DNA of 64,000 nucleotides from Oceanobacillus piezotolerans (GTDB taxonomy: Bacteria; Bacillota; Bacilli; Bacillales; Amphibacillaceae). The notes under the pieces were generated by a model, which saw nothing but the letters and a program-made list of their open reading frames with translations, made no database searches and was not told where the DNA came from. The position numbers and the translations under genes are program-made. Positions 26,697-35,260 of this stretch are shown piece after piece (positions within the stretch are counted from its first letter, which is position 1; the number at the start of each line of letters is the position of its first letter). The stretch covers positions 1-64,000 of the forward strand of contig NZ_RCHR01000003.1 in NCBI RefSeq assembly GCF_003665065.1, given 5' to 3'.

Positions 26697-28106
26697 ATGA
26701 GTGATATTCAATGGATGGATGAAGTATTAAAAAGAAAAGATGATCTGATAAAAGATTTACAAGGATTATTAAGAATTAAAAGTGTCCTTGAAGAGGAGAA
26801 TGCAACAGCTGATGCTCCACTCGGTAAAGGAATCAAAGATGCACTGGATTTTGTATTAAATCTAGGGGAGAAAGATGGCTTCTTATCTAAAAATGTAGGA
26901 AATCTCGCTGGCCACCTGGAAATGGGAGAGGGAAAGGAGCTTGTCGGTATTCTAGGGCATGTCGACGTAGTACCAGAAGGGGATGGCTGGAGTGTGGACC
27001 CTTATGGTGCAGTTATAAAGGACGGGAGAATTTATGCTCGTGGCTCCAGTGATGATAAAGGGCCTACTATGGCAGCTTATTATGGTATGAAGATTGTCAA
27101 GGAGCTTGGGCTTAACCTTGGGAAACGAGTGAGACTAATTATTGGGACCGATGAAGAAAGTGATTGGCGTTGTGTAGACCACTATTTCTCTAAAGAAGAA
27201 ATGCCAACAACGGGATTTGTACCGGATGCAGATTTTCCGATCATTTACGCGGAGAAAGGAATTGTGGATGTCGATGTCGTACAAGCAGAATCTCCTGGAG
27301 TCTCTGACAGTCCATTTGTATTAACCTCTTTCCAATCTGGAAGAAGATACAATATGGTGCCGGATTATGCAGAAGCACACCTATCTTTCCAAGACGGTAT
27401 TAATAATTATGATAAGGCCTATCTGGATTATCTAGAGGAGAATAATATAGAGGGGACTGCTTCTGCACAAGATGGTGAACTTGTTTTTACATTGGTTGGA
27501 AAAAGTGCTCATGGTGCAGAGCCTAATGATGGAATAAATGCCGGTATATATCTAGCGCGGTTTTTAGTCAATCTTGAGCTAGATGAGGCTGGTAAAACGT
27601 ATACGGAGACCGTAGCTCAGTTCCACAACCAGAATCGCGGTGAAGTATTCGATATCGTTTTTGAAGATGAGTCTGGTGATTTAACGATTAATGTTGGAGT
27701 GATGAACTATAGCAAAGAATCTGGAGGGCGTACCGGATTAAATATGCGCTATCCTGTGACATTTTCTATCGAAGAAGGAAAAGAGAAAATGGAATCCGTG
27801 TTAAGGAAAGCAGGCTTGCAACTGGAAAACTTCTCCGATTCTAAACCGACTTATGTGGAGAAAGAGGATCCACTTATTCAAACATTGCAAAAGGTTTATG
27901 AAGAGCAAACGGGGGAAAAAGCGGAACTGCTTGCTATTGGCGGGGGAACGTATTCGCGTGCACTTGATAAAGGGGTTGCCTTTGGTGCGCTGTTTCCAGG
28001 GCGAGAAGATGTTATGCATCAAAAGGATGAATATGCATACGTTGATGACTTATTAAAAGCAACAGCAATTTATGCCCAAGCTATCTATGAATTAGCGAAA
28101 GCTTGA
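26697..28106 (+). CDS. pepV: Dipeptidase PepV (M20 family)
   Basis: 469 residues, the normal size of PepV, a cytosolic two-zinc dipeptidase with broad specificity, including beta-Ala- and D-Ala-containing dipeptides. Metal and catalytic residues are visible: H88 with D90 in GHVDVVPEGDGW, D120 in GSSDDKGP, the E153-E154 pair in GTDEESDW, D177 in PDADFP, and H441 in VMHQKDEY. A lid domain lies between, near residues 185-380. GGAG lies upstream of ATG. The gene is monocistronic. Confidence 0.93.
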   Translation: MSDIQWMDEVLKRKDDLIKDLQGLLRIKSVLEEENATADAPLGKGIKDALDFVLNLGEKDGFLSKNVGNLAGHLEMGEGKELVGILGHVDVVPEGDGWSVDPYGAVIKDGRIYARGSSDDKGPTMAAYYGMKIVKELGLNLGKRVRLIIGTDEESDWRCVDHYFSKEEMPTTGFVPDADFPIIYAEKGIVDVDVVQAESPGVSDSPFVLTSFQSGRRYNMVPDYAEAHLSFQDGINNYDKAYLDYLEENNIEGTASAQDGELVFTLVGKSAHGAEPNDGINAGIYLARFLVNLELDEAGKTYTETVAQFHNQNRGEVFDIVFEDESGDLTINVGVMNYSKESGGRTGLNMRYPVTFSIEEGKEKMESVLRKAGLQLENFSDSKPTYVEKEDPLIQTLQKVYEEQTGEKAELLAIGGGTYSRALDKGVAFGALFPGREDVMHQKDEYAYVDDLLKATAIYAQAIYELAKA

Positions 28107-28112
28107 TGTTAT

Positions 28113-28150
28113 AAAAGGGATCATTCAAGTATGGATGGTCCTTTTCTTCT
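28113..28150 (+). terminator. Terminator of pepV
   Basis: AAAAGGGATCAT (28113-28124) pairs with ATGGTCCTTTT (28135-28145), followed by a T-rich run. Confidence 0.75.
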
Positions 28151-28221
28151 TTTTTTTAGATTATATAATTGAATCTACAATTCAGAGAATGGTATTCTTT
28201 AATTAAGGGAGGAGATAGAAC

Positions 28222-29064
28222 ATGAATAATAACATTCCAGAAATAAAACTAAATGATGGGCTAACTGTACCGGTAATTGGTTTTGGTACATATCAATTAA
28301 ATGGAAATCAAGGAGCAAATGCAATTGTTAATGCGATTGATAGCGGCTATCGTTTAATTGATACCGCTTATAATTATGAAAATGAAGGAACAGTTGGGGA
28401 AGCGATTAGACGGAGTGCGACTCCAAGGCAGGAGTTGATCGTTACTTCTAAATTGCCAGGGCGCTATCAAGCTTATGATAAAGCCGTAACGGCGATTCAG
28501 GAATCGTTATATCGTGCACAACTGGATTACTTCGACTTATATTTAATTCATTGGCCTAATCCAAAGCAAGATACATATATGGAAGCTTGGCAAGCTTTAA
28601 TTGATGCGAAGAAATGGGGCCTTGTTCGTTCCATTGGAGTATGTAATTTCCTGCCAGAGCATCTGCAGCGCTTGGAAGAAGAAACTGGAGTAAAGCCAAG
28701 CATAAACCAGATTGAATTACATCCATATTTCAATCAGGAAGAACAAAGAAAATGGCATGATGAAAATAATATTACTACCCAATCCTGGAGTCCATTAGGG
28801 CGCGTAAATGGGGCAATGCAAGACCCGACTATACGTGAAATTGCTGTAAAATATCATAAAACTACATCTCAAATTATTTTACGCTGGCATTATCAATTAG
28901 GAGCAGTTTCCATACCGAAGTCAGCATCTCCAGAGCGCCAAATACAGAATCTATCAATCTTTGATTTTGTGCTGGACGAATCTGATATGCTTGCGATTTC
29001 CGCACTTACCCGGTCAGATGGGAGAAATAAGAATCAAGATCCAGCAACTTATGAAGAGTTTTAG
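28222..29064 (+). CDS. Aldo/keto reductase
   Basis: 280 residues of the (beta/alpha)8 aldo-keto reductase family. The catalytic tetrad is D47, Y52, K77 and H110 (DTAYNYENE, TSKLPG and LIHWPNP). NADPH-binding signatures appear at the end: IPKSASPERQIQNL. It is closest to the AKR5/YtbE-YvgN group, which reduces methylglyoxal and other aldehydes. AAGGGAGGAG precedes ATG. Exact substrate unknown. Confidence 0.9.
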   Translation: MNNNIPEIKLNDGLTVPVIGFGTYQLNGNQGANAIVNAIDSGYRLIDTAYNYENEGTVGEAIRRSATPRQELIVTSKLPGRYQAYDKAVTAIQESLYRAQLDYFDLYLIHWPNPKQDTYMEAWQALIDAKKWGLVRSIGVCNFLPEHLQRLEEETGVKPSINQIELHPYFNQEEQRKWHDENNITTQSWSPLGRVNGAMQDPTIREIAVKYHKTTSQIILRWHYQLGAVSIPKSASPERQIQNLSIFDFVLDESDMLAISALTRSDGRNKNQDPATYEEF

Positions 29065-29077
29065 TCATGAAGATAAG

Positions 29078-29116
29078 AGACTTCTCTGGAATATGCTTTC
29101 AGAGAAGTCTTTATTT
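29078..29116 (+). terminator. Terminator of aldo/keto reductase gene
   Basis: AGACTTCTCTG (29078-29088) pairs with CAGAGAAGTCT (29100-29110), followed by TTATTT. Confidence 0.85.
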
Positions 29117-29256
29117 ATCTAGGAAGGATAATAATGAGAGATTTTTCTCCTGCAAAAAGATATTTTACTATTATGATTGGACTGCTTACACCATATGTTT
29201 TTACAGTAGAAAAGCCCAAATTGTAACTGGCTGCGTGGCTGTGTATCTGTACTTAT

Positions 29257-29292
29257 AAAAAAGGCCGTCTACCAAGGACATAGTAGACGGCC
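29257..29292 (-). terminator. Terminator of repeat lipoprotein gene
   Basis: GGCCGTCTAC (29263-29272) pairs with GTAGACGGCC (29283-29292). On the minus strand a TTTTTT run follows, as needed for the lipoprotein gene at 29362. Confidence 0.85.
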
Positions 29293-29319
29293 AAAATTTA
29301 TATAAACGGGGAGGTTATT

Positions 29320-29349
29320 ATGTTGCTTAAGAAAATGAAAAACCACTAG
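29320..29349 (+). CDS. Possible nonapeptide ORF with strong RBS
   Basis: GGGGAGGT lies 4 bases before an ATG that opens a 9-codon frame encoding MLLKKMKNH. It is antisense to the 3-prime untranslated region of the lipoprotein gene. The ribosome-binding site is striking, but the frame is so short that chance is possible. Confidence 0.25.
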   Translation: MLLKKMKNH

Positions 29350-29361
29350 CTACTTGCTTGT

Positions 29362-29712
29362 TTATTCCATATCAGTCTCAGTGTCTGTTTCGGCACCAGG
29401 ATCAGTTTCAGTACCAGGCTCAGTACCAGCACCAGGTTCAGTTTCAGTACCAGGTTCAGTTTCAGTACCAGGTTCAGTACCAGCACCAGGATCAGTTTCG
29501 GTACCAGGCTCAGTACCAGCACCAGGATCAGTTTCAGTGCCAGGCTCAGTACCAGTACCTGGGTCAGTTTCAGTACCAGGATCCGCAGGTTGCTCCGTGC
29601 TTGGATCTTCAGTTGTTGGTGGTGCTTCTTCTTCCGTACCACCACCACAAGCTGCTAAAGTAATGACTGCAGCAATAGAGACAGTTCCTACTAGTAATTT
29701 TTTAAGGTACAT
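29362..29712 (-). CDS. Repeat-rich acidic lipoprotein
   Basis: 116 residues. The signal peptide (MYLKKLLVGTVSIAAVITLAAC) has a lipobox LAAC at about residues 19-22, so the mature protein is anchored to the outer face of the membrane. From about residue 43 nearly everything is Pro-Gly-Thr-Glu repeats of six residues, alternating PGTETD/PGTETE and PGAGTE, encoded by matching 18-base DNA units. Such a tail is flexible and strongly acidic, probably a spacer in the cell wall. AAAGGAG precedes ATG. No functional domain is attached. DNA repeats make copy-number change likely. Confidence 0.85.
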   Translation of the reverse strand: MYLKKLLVGTVSIAAVITLAACGGGTEEEAPPTTEDPSTEQPADPGTETDPGTGTEPGTETDPGAGTEPGTETDPGAGTEPGTETEPGTETEPGAGTEPGTETDPGAETDTETDME

Positions 29713-30003
29713 ATAAAAACACTCCTTTCTAATTGGTTACTTAAATATTACCCGTTAAATCAGAGTATAAAACGGAATTTAGGTTACAACATCATTAAGA
29801 TAATATTTCAATAGTTAGAAAGTTATAGATATAAAGTCTTTTAGAAATTAACCATATAGATGCTAAAAGAAAAGGCAGATTTTATTACAGGTAAATTGGC
29901 TATTAGCCCCGATTGAGCGAAGTTTCACGTGAATGATAACGTATAGTTTGACCAGTTGAAAAATAAGATAATATTAAAGTAATGCATTTAGGTGGGGATA
30001 TTA

Positions 30004-30951
30004 GTGGGAAAGAAAAGGTGGATATTAACCGGTGTTTCTGTATGCATCCTCCTCTTGTTATTCACGCTCCTTGTCATTAATTATTTTTATGGAGAAGCAG
30101 TTATGCGTGATACAGAAGTAGAGTTGTATAGTGGAGAAGAAGTGGTGGAAGTAGTGACAAGTGAGGAGAATCAAGCAATCATAGATGAAGCGAAACAGTG
30201 GTTCTCTATGCAAGAGTTAAAGCAGCTGGAAATCGTATCGAAAGATAACTTGCTATTGAAAGCTCATTTTATTCAGCAAGAGAATTCAAGTGATCGAGCA
30301 GTTATATTAGTACATGGTTTCCGGGAAGATGGAATGAAAATGGGGGAGTATGCTAAATTCTATTATGAACTGGGCTATCATATTATACTGCCTGATGCAC
30401 GAGGACACGGGCAAAGCGAGGGAGATTACATTGGTTACGGATGGGACGACCGAATGGATTATTTGGATTGGGCGAATCTATTAGTTGAGAATTATGGAGT
30501 AGAAGAAATTATTTTACATGGTAAGTCAATGGGAGCTTCGGCAGTTCTAATGGCGAGTGGGGAAGAAGATTTGCCTTCCGAAGTAAAAGGCATCATTGCA
30601 GACAGTGGCTATACATCGGTAATGGAAGAGCTTGCGCATCAGTTAAAGCACCTATATAACTTGCCATCCTTTCCTCTTCTTCATCTAACGAGTATTATGG
30701 CAAATGTAAGGGCTGGCTACACCTTCCAAGAAGCATCTGCCATTAATCAAGTGGAAAAGAATACGCGCGCACTCTATATTATCCATGGGCAGGAGGATGA
30801 ATTGGTTCCAACCAAAATGGCTCATGAGTTATATAAAGCAGCTGGGGGAGAGAAATATGTTTGGATTGTACCAGGGGCCACCCATTCACAAGGATATACA
30901 GTTGCTGTAAAGGAATATCAGAAAAGGCTAGAGGATTTTATTAATAGGTAA
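30004..30951 (+). CDS. Membrane-anchored alpha/beta hydrolase
   Basis: About 315 residues. One N-terminal membrane helix (residues 5-27, WILTGVSVCILLLLFTLLVI) is followed by an alpha/beta hydrolase domain. The nucleophile elbow is HGKSMGAS, the oxyanion region is VHGFREDG, and the acid and base are in GQEDELVP and GATHSQG. It resembles the YqkD/Bem46 group, probably a surface esterase or thioesterase of unknown substrate. I use GTG 30004 because AGGTGGGGA lies 5 bases upstream; an in-frame GTG at 29992 is inside that site. Confidence 0.85.
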   Translation: MGKKRWILTGVSVCILLLLFTLLVINYFYGEAVMRDTEVELYSGEEVVEVVTSEENQAIIDEAKQWFSMQELKQLEIVSKDNLLLKAHFIQQENSSDRAVILVHGFREDGMKMGEYAKFYYELGYHIILPDARGHGQSEGDYIGYGWDDRMDYLDWANLLVENYGVEEIILHGKSMGASAVLMASGEEDLPSEVKGIIADSGYTSVMEELAHQLKHLYNLPSFPLLHLTSIMANVRAGYTFQEASAINQVEKNTRALYIIHGQEDELVPTKMAHELYKAAGGEKYVWIVPGATHSQGYTVAVKEYQKRLEDFINR

Positions 30952-31056
30952 CAATGAAGATTATGTGTTTAATAAACACAGAGAATACCTTTACTTTGCA
31001 ACTAAAAATGAACTCATTGTATAATTAATATTAGATATTAAAGTGGAGGTATTTAG

Positions 31057-31488
31057 GTGAATAAAGGAATATTGACTATTATAATGCTTGTTCTCATTGT
31101 TTTTGCTATTGGTTTTTATATTGTAAAAGGAACTCCTCAAGAAGGAGATGGAGAGGGTGCAGAAGAACTTGCAGCATTAGAAGTTGATTTTGAAGTGCCC
31201 GAGACAGCTGAAGTGGGTGAAACGGTTCCACTAAAAGCAACCGTTTACTATGGAGACTCCCTTGTTATAGACGCAGAGGAAGTAACTTTTGAGATTTGGG
31301 AACAAGGATTAGAAGAAGAATCTATCATGCTAGATACAACAAATCATCAAGATGGCACCTATACAGCAGAAACAAACTTTGAAAAAGACGGCATCTATGA
31401 AATGTATGCTCATACAACGGCAAGAGATTTACATACCATGCCTAAAAAGACAATTACGATAGGTAATGGAGTGACAAATGAAGAATAG
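31057..31488 (+). CDS. YtkA-like membrane-anchored protein
   Basis: 143 residues with an N-terminal membrane anchor (residues 4-24) and an extracellular immunoglobulin-like domain of the YtkA/FixH kind. Typical pieces are EVGETVPLKATVYYGD near 53-68, DGTYTAETNFEKDGIYEMYAH near 107-127, then MPKKTITIG. Members are found near copper or cytochrome oxidase genes in other species; none are here. Starts at GTG 31057 with GGAGGT 6 bases upstream. Role unknown. Confidence 0.75.
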   Translation: MNKGILTIIMLVLIVFAIGFYIVKGTPQEGDGEGAEELAALEVDFEVPETAEVGETVPLKATVYYGDSLVIDAEEVTFEIWEQGLEEESIMLDTTNHQDGTYTAETNFEKDGIYEMYAHTTARDLHTMPKKTITIGNGVTNEE

Positions 31489-31492
31489 AATC

Positions 31493-31529
31493 AAATACTT
31501 TCTACTCGAAAAGGGTAGAAGGTATTTTT
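31493..31529 (+). terminator. Terminator of YtkA-like gene
   Basis: AAATACTTTCTAC pairs with GTAGAAGGTATTT, followed by TTG. Confidence 0.75.
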
Positions 31530-31673
31530 GCATTTCATAGACTTGAAGAATCTGTATTACAAAAAAATAATTAACTGTTACAAGAGTGTAATCTTTTGCT
31601 TTGTAAATGTAAATATTATCTGTTATAGTTTTATTATCCAAAATAATATAACAAATTCAAAGGGGTGCTCAGT

Positions 31674-32570
31674 ATGAAAAAAATCAGTTTATTGCTTCTT
31701 TTTATGGCATTTGCGGCCATATTAGCTGCTTGTGGAACAGCAAGCGAGGAAGATGGAAACACAGATTCTACTAAAGAAGAAAATGCAAGTACTTCTGAGG
31801 AAGCAACCACAGATGAAAGATGGGAACAAATTCAGGAGTCTGGTGAATTGGTAGTTGGTACTTCTGGTACGTTAATTGCTGCTTCCTATTATGATGAAAA
31901 TGATGAATTAACTGGATATGACGTGGAAGTAATGAAAGAGGTTGCTAATCGTCTTGGCTTAGATGTTAAATTTGAGATTATGGGAATTGATAGTATGCTA
32001 CCAGCTGTGCAAAGTGGCAGAATTGACGTAGCAGCGAATGATATAGAGCCAACAGACAAGCGAAAAGAGGAATTTAATTTCAGTGATCCATATAAATATT
32101 CTTATACAGTAATGGCTGTTCGTGAATCCGACAACTCAGGAATCGAATCCCTGGAAGATTTAGAAGGGAAAAAAGCAGGGGGCGGTGCGACTACTATATA
32201 TAGTCAAATTGCAGAACATTACGGTGGAGAAGTCATTACATATGGAAATGCTCCAAATGAAGCATACTTAAGTGACGTAAGTAATGGAAGAACAGACGTT
32301 GTTATTAACGATTATTACTTGACAAAATTCGGTGTAGCGGCGTTCCCAGACTTTGATTTGCATGTTCATCCGGACTTGAAATTCCATCCAACAAAACAAG
32401 CTGTTGTTATTCCAAAGGGAGCAGATAAGTTAACAGAGGAAATCAACAAAGCTTTGAACGAAATGCGTGAGGATGGAACTTTATCTGAAATTGCAATTCA
32501 ATTCTATGAAGAAGATGCTTCTGTAGAGCCAGAAGGTGAAATTGAAGTTATTGAAGGCTTGGATCTGTAA
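31674..32570 (+). CDS. Amino-acid ABC importer, substrate-binding lipoprotein
   Basis: About 298 residues. The signal peptide ends in a lipobox (ILAACG), followed by an acidic Ser/Thr-rich linker to about residue 45. A family 3 solute-binding domain follows, with VVGTSGTLIAASYYDENDELTGYDVEVMKEVANRLGL-type start, ESLEDLEGKKAG near 155 and a VVINDYYLTKF hinge region. It is closest to cystine (TcyA-like) or polar amino-acid binders. ATG 31674 has AGGGG 8 bases upstream. It forms an operon with the permease 8 bases downstream. Confidence 0.88.
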   Translation: MKKISLLLLFMAFAAILAACGTASEEDGNTDSTKEENASTSEEATTDERWEQIQESGELVVGTSGTLIAASYYDENDELTGYDVEVMKEVANRLGLDVKFEIMGIDSMLPAVQSGRIDVAANDIEPTDKRKEEFNFSDPYKYSYTVMAVRESDNSGIESLEDLEGKKAGGGATTIYSQIAEHYGGEVITYGNAPNEAYLSDVSNGRTDVVINDYYLTKFGVAAFPDFDLHVHPDLKFHPTKQAVVIPKGADKLTEEINKALNEMREDGTLSEIAIQFYEEDASVEPEGEIEVIEGLDL

Positions 32571-32578
32571 GGGGCTAA

Positions 32579-33256
32579 ATGATGGAAATTGGTGGATTGT
32601 TTGATGTTCAATTAGCACTTGAAAGCTTGCCATTTGTATTAGAAGGATTACCTATGACTATTCTTATCTCTATCGCTAGTATGGGGATTGGCTTAGTGTT
32701 AGGCTTATTTCTAGCTTTAGCAAGAAGTTCTGAAAATATCTTACTTAGATGGCCGGCTAGAATTTACATTTCCTTTATGAGGGGAACTCCAATCCTGGTC
32801 TTTCTCTTTATTCTATATTTCGGTTTGCCAGTGATTGGTATTCGCTTAGATGCAATCTCAGCAGCCATTCTCGGGTTTTCATTAAACTGTGCTGCCTATA
32901 GTGCTGAAACATACCGTGCTTCCTTGAGTAGTGTAGATAAGGGCCAGTGGGAGGCTTCTGCTGCATTAGGAATGGGATATTGGTTTACTTTAAGAAGTAT
33001 TATTCTGCCACAAGCCGTTCGTATTGCGATACCACCAATGACGAATATCTTTATGGATTTGGTCAAGGCCACTTCCTTAGCTGCAGTTATTACTGTACCA
33101 GAGCTTTTTCAAAAAACACAGATTGTAGCTGGAAGGGAATTTGATGCGATGACGATGTACATCTTGGTTGCGCTCATCTACTGGCCAATCTGTATCGCTA
33201 TCGGCTACTTGCAAGAAAGTATGGAAAAGAGATTTAGTAAGTATGTTGCAACATAA
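32579..33256 (+). CDS. Amino-acid ABC importer, permease
   Basis: 225 residues with about five membrane helices and the HAAAP/His-Met-type permease signature. The cytoplasmic EAA loop that contacts the ATPase is EASAALGMGYWFTLRSIILPQA near residues 122-143. Two tandem ATGs (32579 and 32582) follow AAGGGG. It belongs with the binding protein upstream. No ATPase gene follows; a terminator closes the operon, so the ATPase must be shared with another importer or encoded elsewhere. Confidence 0.9.
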   Translation: MMEIGGLFDVQLALESLPFVLEGLPMTILISIASMGIGLVLGLFLALARSSENILLRWPARIYISFMRGTPILVFLFILYFGLPVIGIRLDAISAAILGFSLNCAAYSAETYRASLSSVDKGQWEASAALGMGYWFTLRSIILPQAVRIAIPPMTNIFMDLVKATSLAAVITVPELFQKTQIVAGREFDAMTMYILVALIYWPICIAIGYLQESMEKRFSKYVAT

Positions 33257-33305
33257 TATGATAGGCTGTATGCATCTTCATATCTTCATTAATAACAAGT
33301 AAGGA

Positions 33306-33346
33306 AACCCGTACCACTATGCAAAATGGTACGGGTTCCTTTTTGT
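33306..33346 (+). terminator. Terminator of ABC importer operon
   Basis: AACCCGTACCA (33306-33316) pairs with TGGTACGGGTT (33327-33337), followed by CCTTTTT. Confidence 0.9.
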
Positions 33347-33368
33347 TTATGCTGATTGAAGTTTCCCT

Positions 33369-34892
33369 TTATGCTAACTGTTTCTTTTTATCTACTTTTG
33401 AAATAATAAATACAATGATGATTAATAGAGCCAGTGTAAATAGTAAAGTCCAAGCACTGCCAGTTATGCCTGCCACGATAAAGCCGACAAAGGTAACTGC
33501 TGCATTAAGGATAGCATAAGGAAATTGCGTTTTTACGTGGTCGATATGGTCTGTACCTGCCCCTGTTGACGATAGGATCGTTGTATCAGAAATAGGGGAG
33601 GAATGGTCGCCAAACATCCCACCAGATAAAACGGCTCCAATACATACTAGTAAGTGTGCATCCAAACCAACAGCCATTGGAATTGCAACAGGAAACATAA
33701 TAGCATAGGTTCCCCAAGAAGTTCCAGAAGCTATCGACATGATGGTACCTACAAGGAAAAGAATGGCAGGAATGATAAAACCAGGAATATTTCCTTGCAT
33801 TGCCTCGACAATGTAGTTTGCAGTTCCCATTTCACCCATAACTGTTCCAAGTGCCCATGCAAGCACAAGTGTTACTGCTACATATACCATTTTTTGCATT
33901 CCGGAAGTATAAATATCAAAGATTTCTCCGAATTTCTTCAGTTTTAATGCCATCATTAAAATAATAAGGGTAATGGCAGCAAATAGGTATGCTGTTGTTA
34001 AAGAAACACGGAAATCACTGCCGGGTACTTGTTCAAATGGGAAGCCAAATGAGATTAATAGACCAAACAAAGTGATAAACAAAACAAGTAATGGCAGCCA
34101 AATAAGAATGGCACTTGTTCCTTCCGTATACTTTCCATCTGCTTCCGCTTTACGAAGTGGTTTGGAATTTGGCCAGTAAATCTCACCTGTTTCTTGTACC
34201 CGTCTTTCGGCTTTCGCCATAGGTCCGAAATCAAGCTTGGCAAATGTAATTAATGGAACCATTAATACAGCAGAAATAGCATAGTATTGAAAAGGAATAA
34301 CTTGAACCAACGTATCAAATTCTGATGCCGTAATTTGTAATCGGTCAAATTCATTTTTCATTAATCCCATGATATATACACCCCATCCAATAAACGGAAC
34401 TAATACCGCAACTGGAGAAGCAGTGGAATCAATAATCCAAGCAAGCTTTTCTCTGGAAACCTTCAATTTATCAAAGACTTTCTCAAATACTGGTCCAACA
34501 ATGAGAGGCGATCCTAAGTCAGAGAAAAAGATAATTAGACCGCCAATCCATGCGGAAATTTGCGCTTTTGCTCGACTGTTTATGTATTTAATTGCACTAT
34601 AAGCAAGTGCGGCACCTCCACCCGAACTCTCCATTAAGGATACAAAGCCACCAATGAAAAATAATAGGACAAGCACACCCGTATTATAACCATCAGATAA
34701 CTGAGGGTAAATATACATTTCTATCGTTTCCATTGTTGCTTGGAGTGGATTACCTCCTACTAATATCAGCACCCCAATATAGACACCGGAAAACAATGAA
34801 ATAATTACATTCTTTGTAATGATAGCAAGAATTACTGCTAATATTGGTGGTAGTAATGAAATAATTCCCATATGTTCCAAATTTAATCCCAT
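33369..34892 (-). CDS. NhaC-family Na+/H+ antiporter
   Basis: 507 residues with about 12 membrane segments. Family features are the FSDLGSPLIVGPVFEK-type region near 110, SGTSWGTYAIMFPVAIPMAVG near 385-405 and GGMFGDHSSPISDTTILSSTGAGTDHIDHVKTQ near 420-450, the conserved cation site. It exchanges Na+ (or malate/lactate in some relatives) for protons. The start is unclear: AAGAAGG directly abuts ATG 34892, so TTG 34880 or ATG 34871 may be the true start. It fits a salt-tolerant lifestyle. Confidence 0.88.
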   Translation of the reverse strand: MGLNLEHMGIISLLPPILAVILAIITKNVIISLFSGVYIGVLILVGGNPLQATMETIEMYIYPQLSDGYNTGVLVLLFFIGGFVSLMESSGGGAALAYSAIKYINSRAKAQISAWIGGLIIFFSDLGSPLIVGPVFEKVFDKLKVSREKLAWIIDSTASPVAVLVPFIGWGVYIMGLMKNEFDRLQITASEFDTLVQVIPFQYYAISAVLMVPLITFAKLDFGPMAKAERRVQETGEIYWPNSKPLRKAEADGKYTEGTSAILIWLPLLVLFITLFGLLISFGFPFEQVPGSDFRVSLTTAYLFAAITLIILMMALKLKKFGEIFDIYTSGMQKMVYVAVTLVLAWALGTVMGEMGTANYIVEAMQGNIPGFIIPAILFLVGTIMSIASGTSWGTYAIMFPVAIPMAVGLDAHLLVCIGAVLSGGMFGDHSSPISDTTILSSTGAGTDHIDHVKTQFPYAILNAAVTFVGFIVAGITGSAWTLLFTLALLIIIVFIISKVDKKKQLA

Positions 34893-35208
34893 CCTTCTTG
34901 TCGTGTATAATGCTATGTCTTTGTTTACAAAACGTTAAATATTAGAAAACTAAAAATAGTATACTACGACAAGGTGAATTTGTAAATATGCATTATTATG
35001 TATATTTATTCAAAGGGGATTATTAAACTTGAAGAAAAGAACGGAAAGACTAAAGTCGATGTTGAAATAAAATGAAGGGTTATATTACAATCAACCGCTT
35101 CATTGTTCCTTAAAACACCAGAATTAGTTTCAAAACTCTTCACGCAAAGGGCAGTGTAAAGAGGATTTTACCAATCTATAAAATTTAAGGCTTCCTTGAA
35201 CTAAACAA

Positions 35209-35257
35209 AAAAAAGCTGGTCTGATGTTTTGTTTCGTAATATCAGACCAGTCTTTTT
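35209..35257. terminator. Terminator of methionine synthase-like gene
   Basis: CTGGTCTGAT (35216-35225) pairs with ATCAGACCAG (35241-35250), with T-runs on both strands. The gap 34893-35208 holds nothing else that I can recognise. Confidence 0.85.
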
Positions 35258-35260
35258 AGA

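Noticed and set aside
29067..29258. Plus-strand 63-residue frame after the aldo/keto reductase
   Set aside because: It contains the terminator at 29078-29116 and has no ribosome-binding site.
29354..29716. Open plus-strand frames with Ser-Val-Pro-Gly or Gln-Tyr repeats
   Set aside because: The 18-base tandem repeats have a length divisible by three, so several frames stay open by chance. Only the minus-strand frame has a signal peptide, lipobox and ribosome-binding site.
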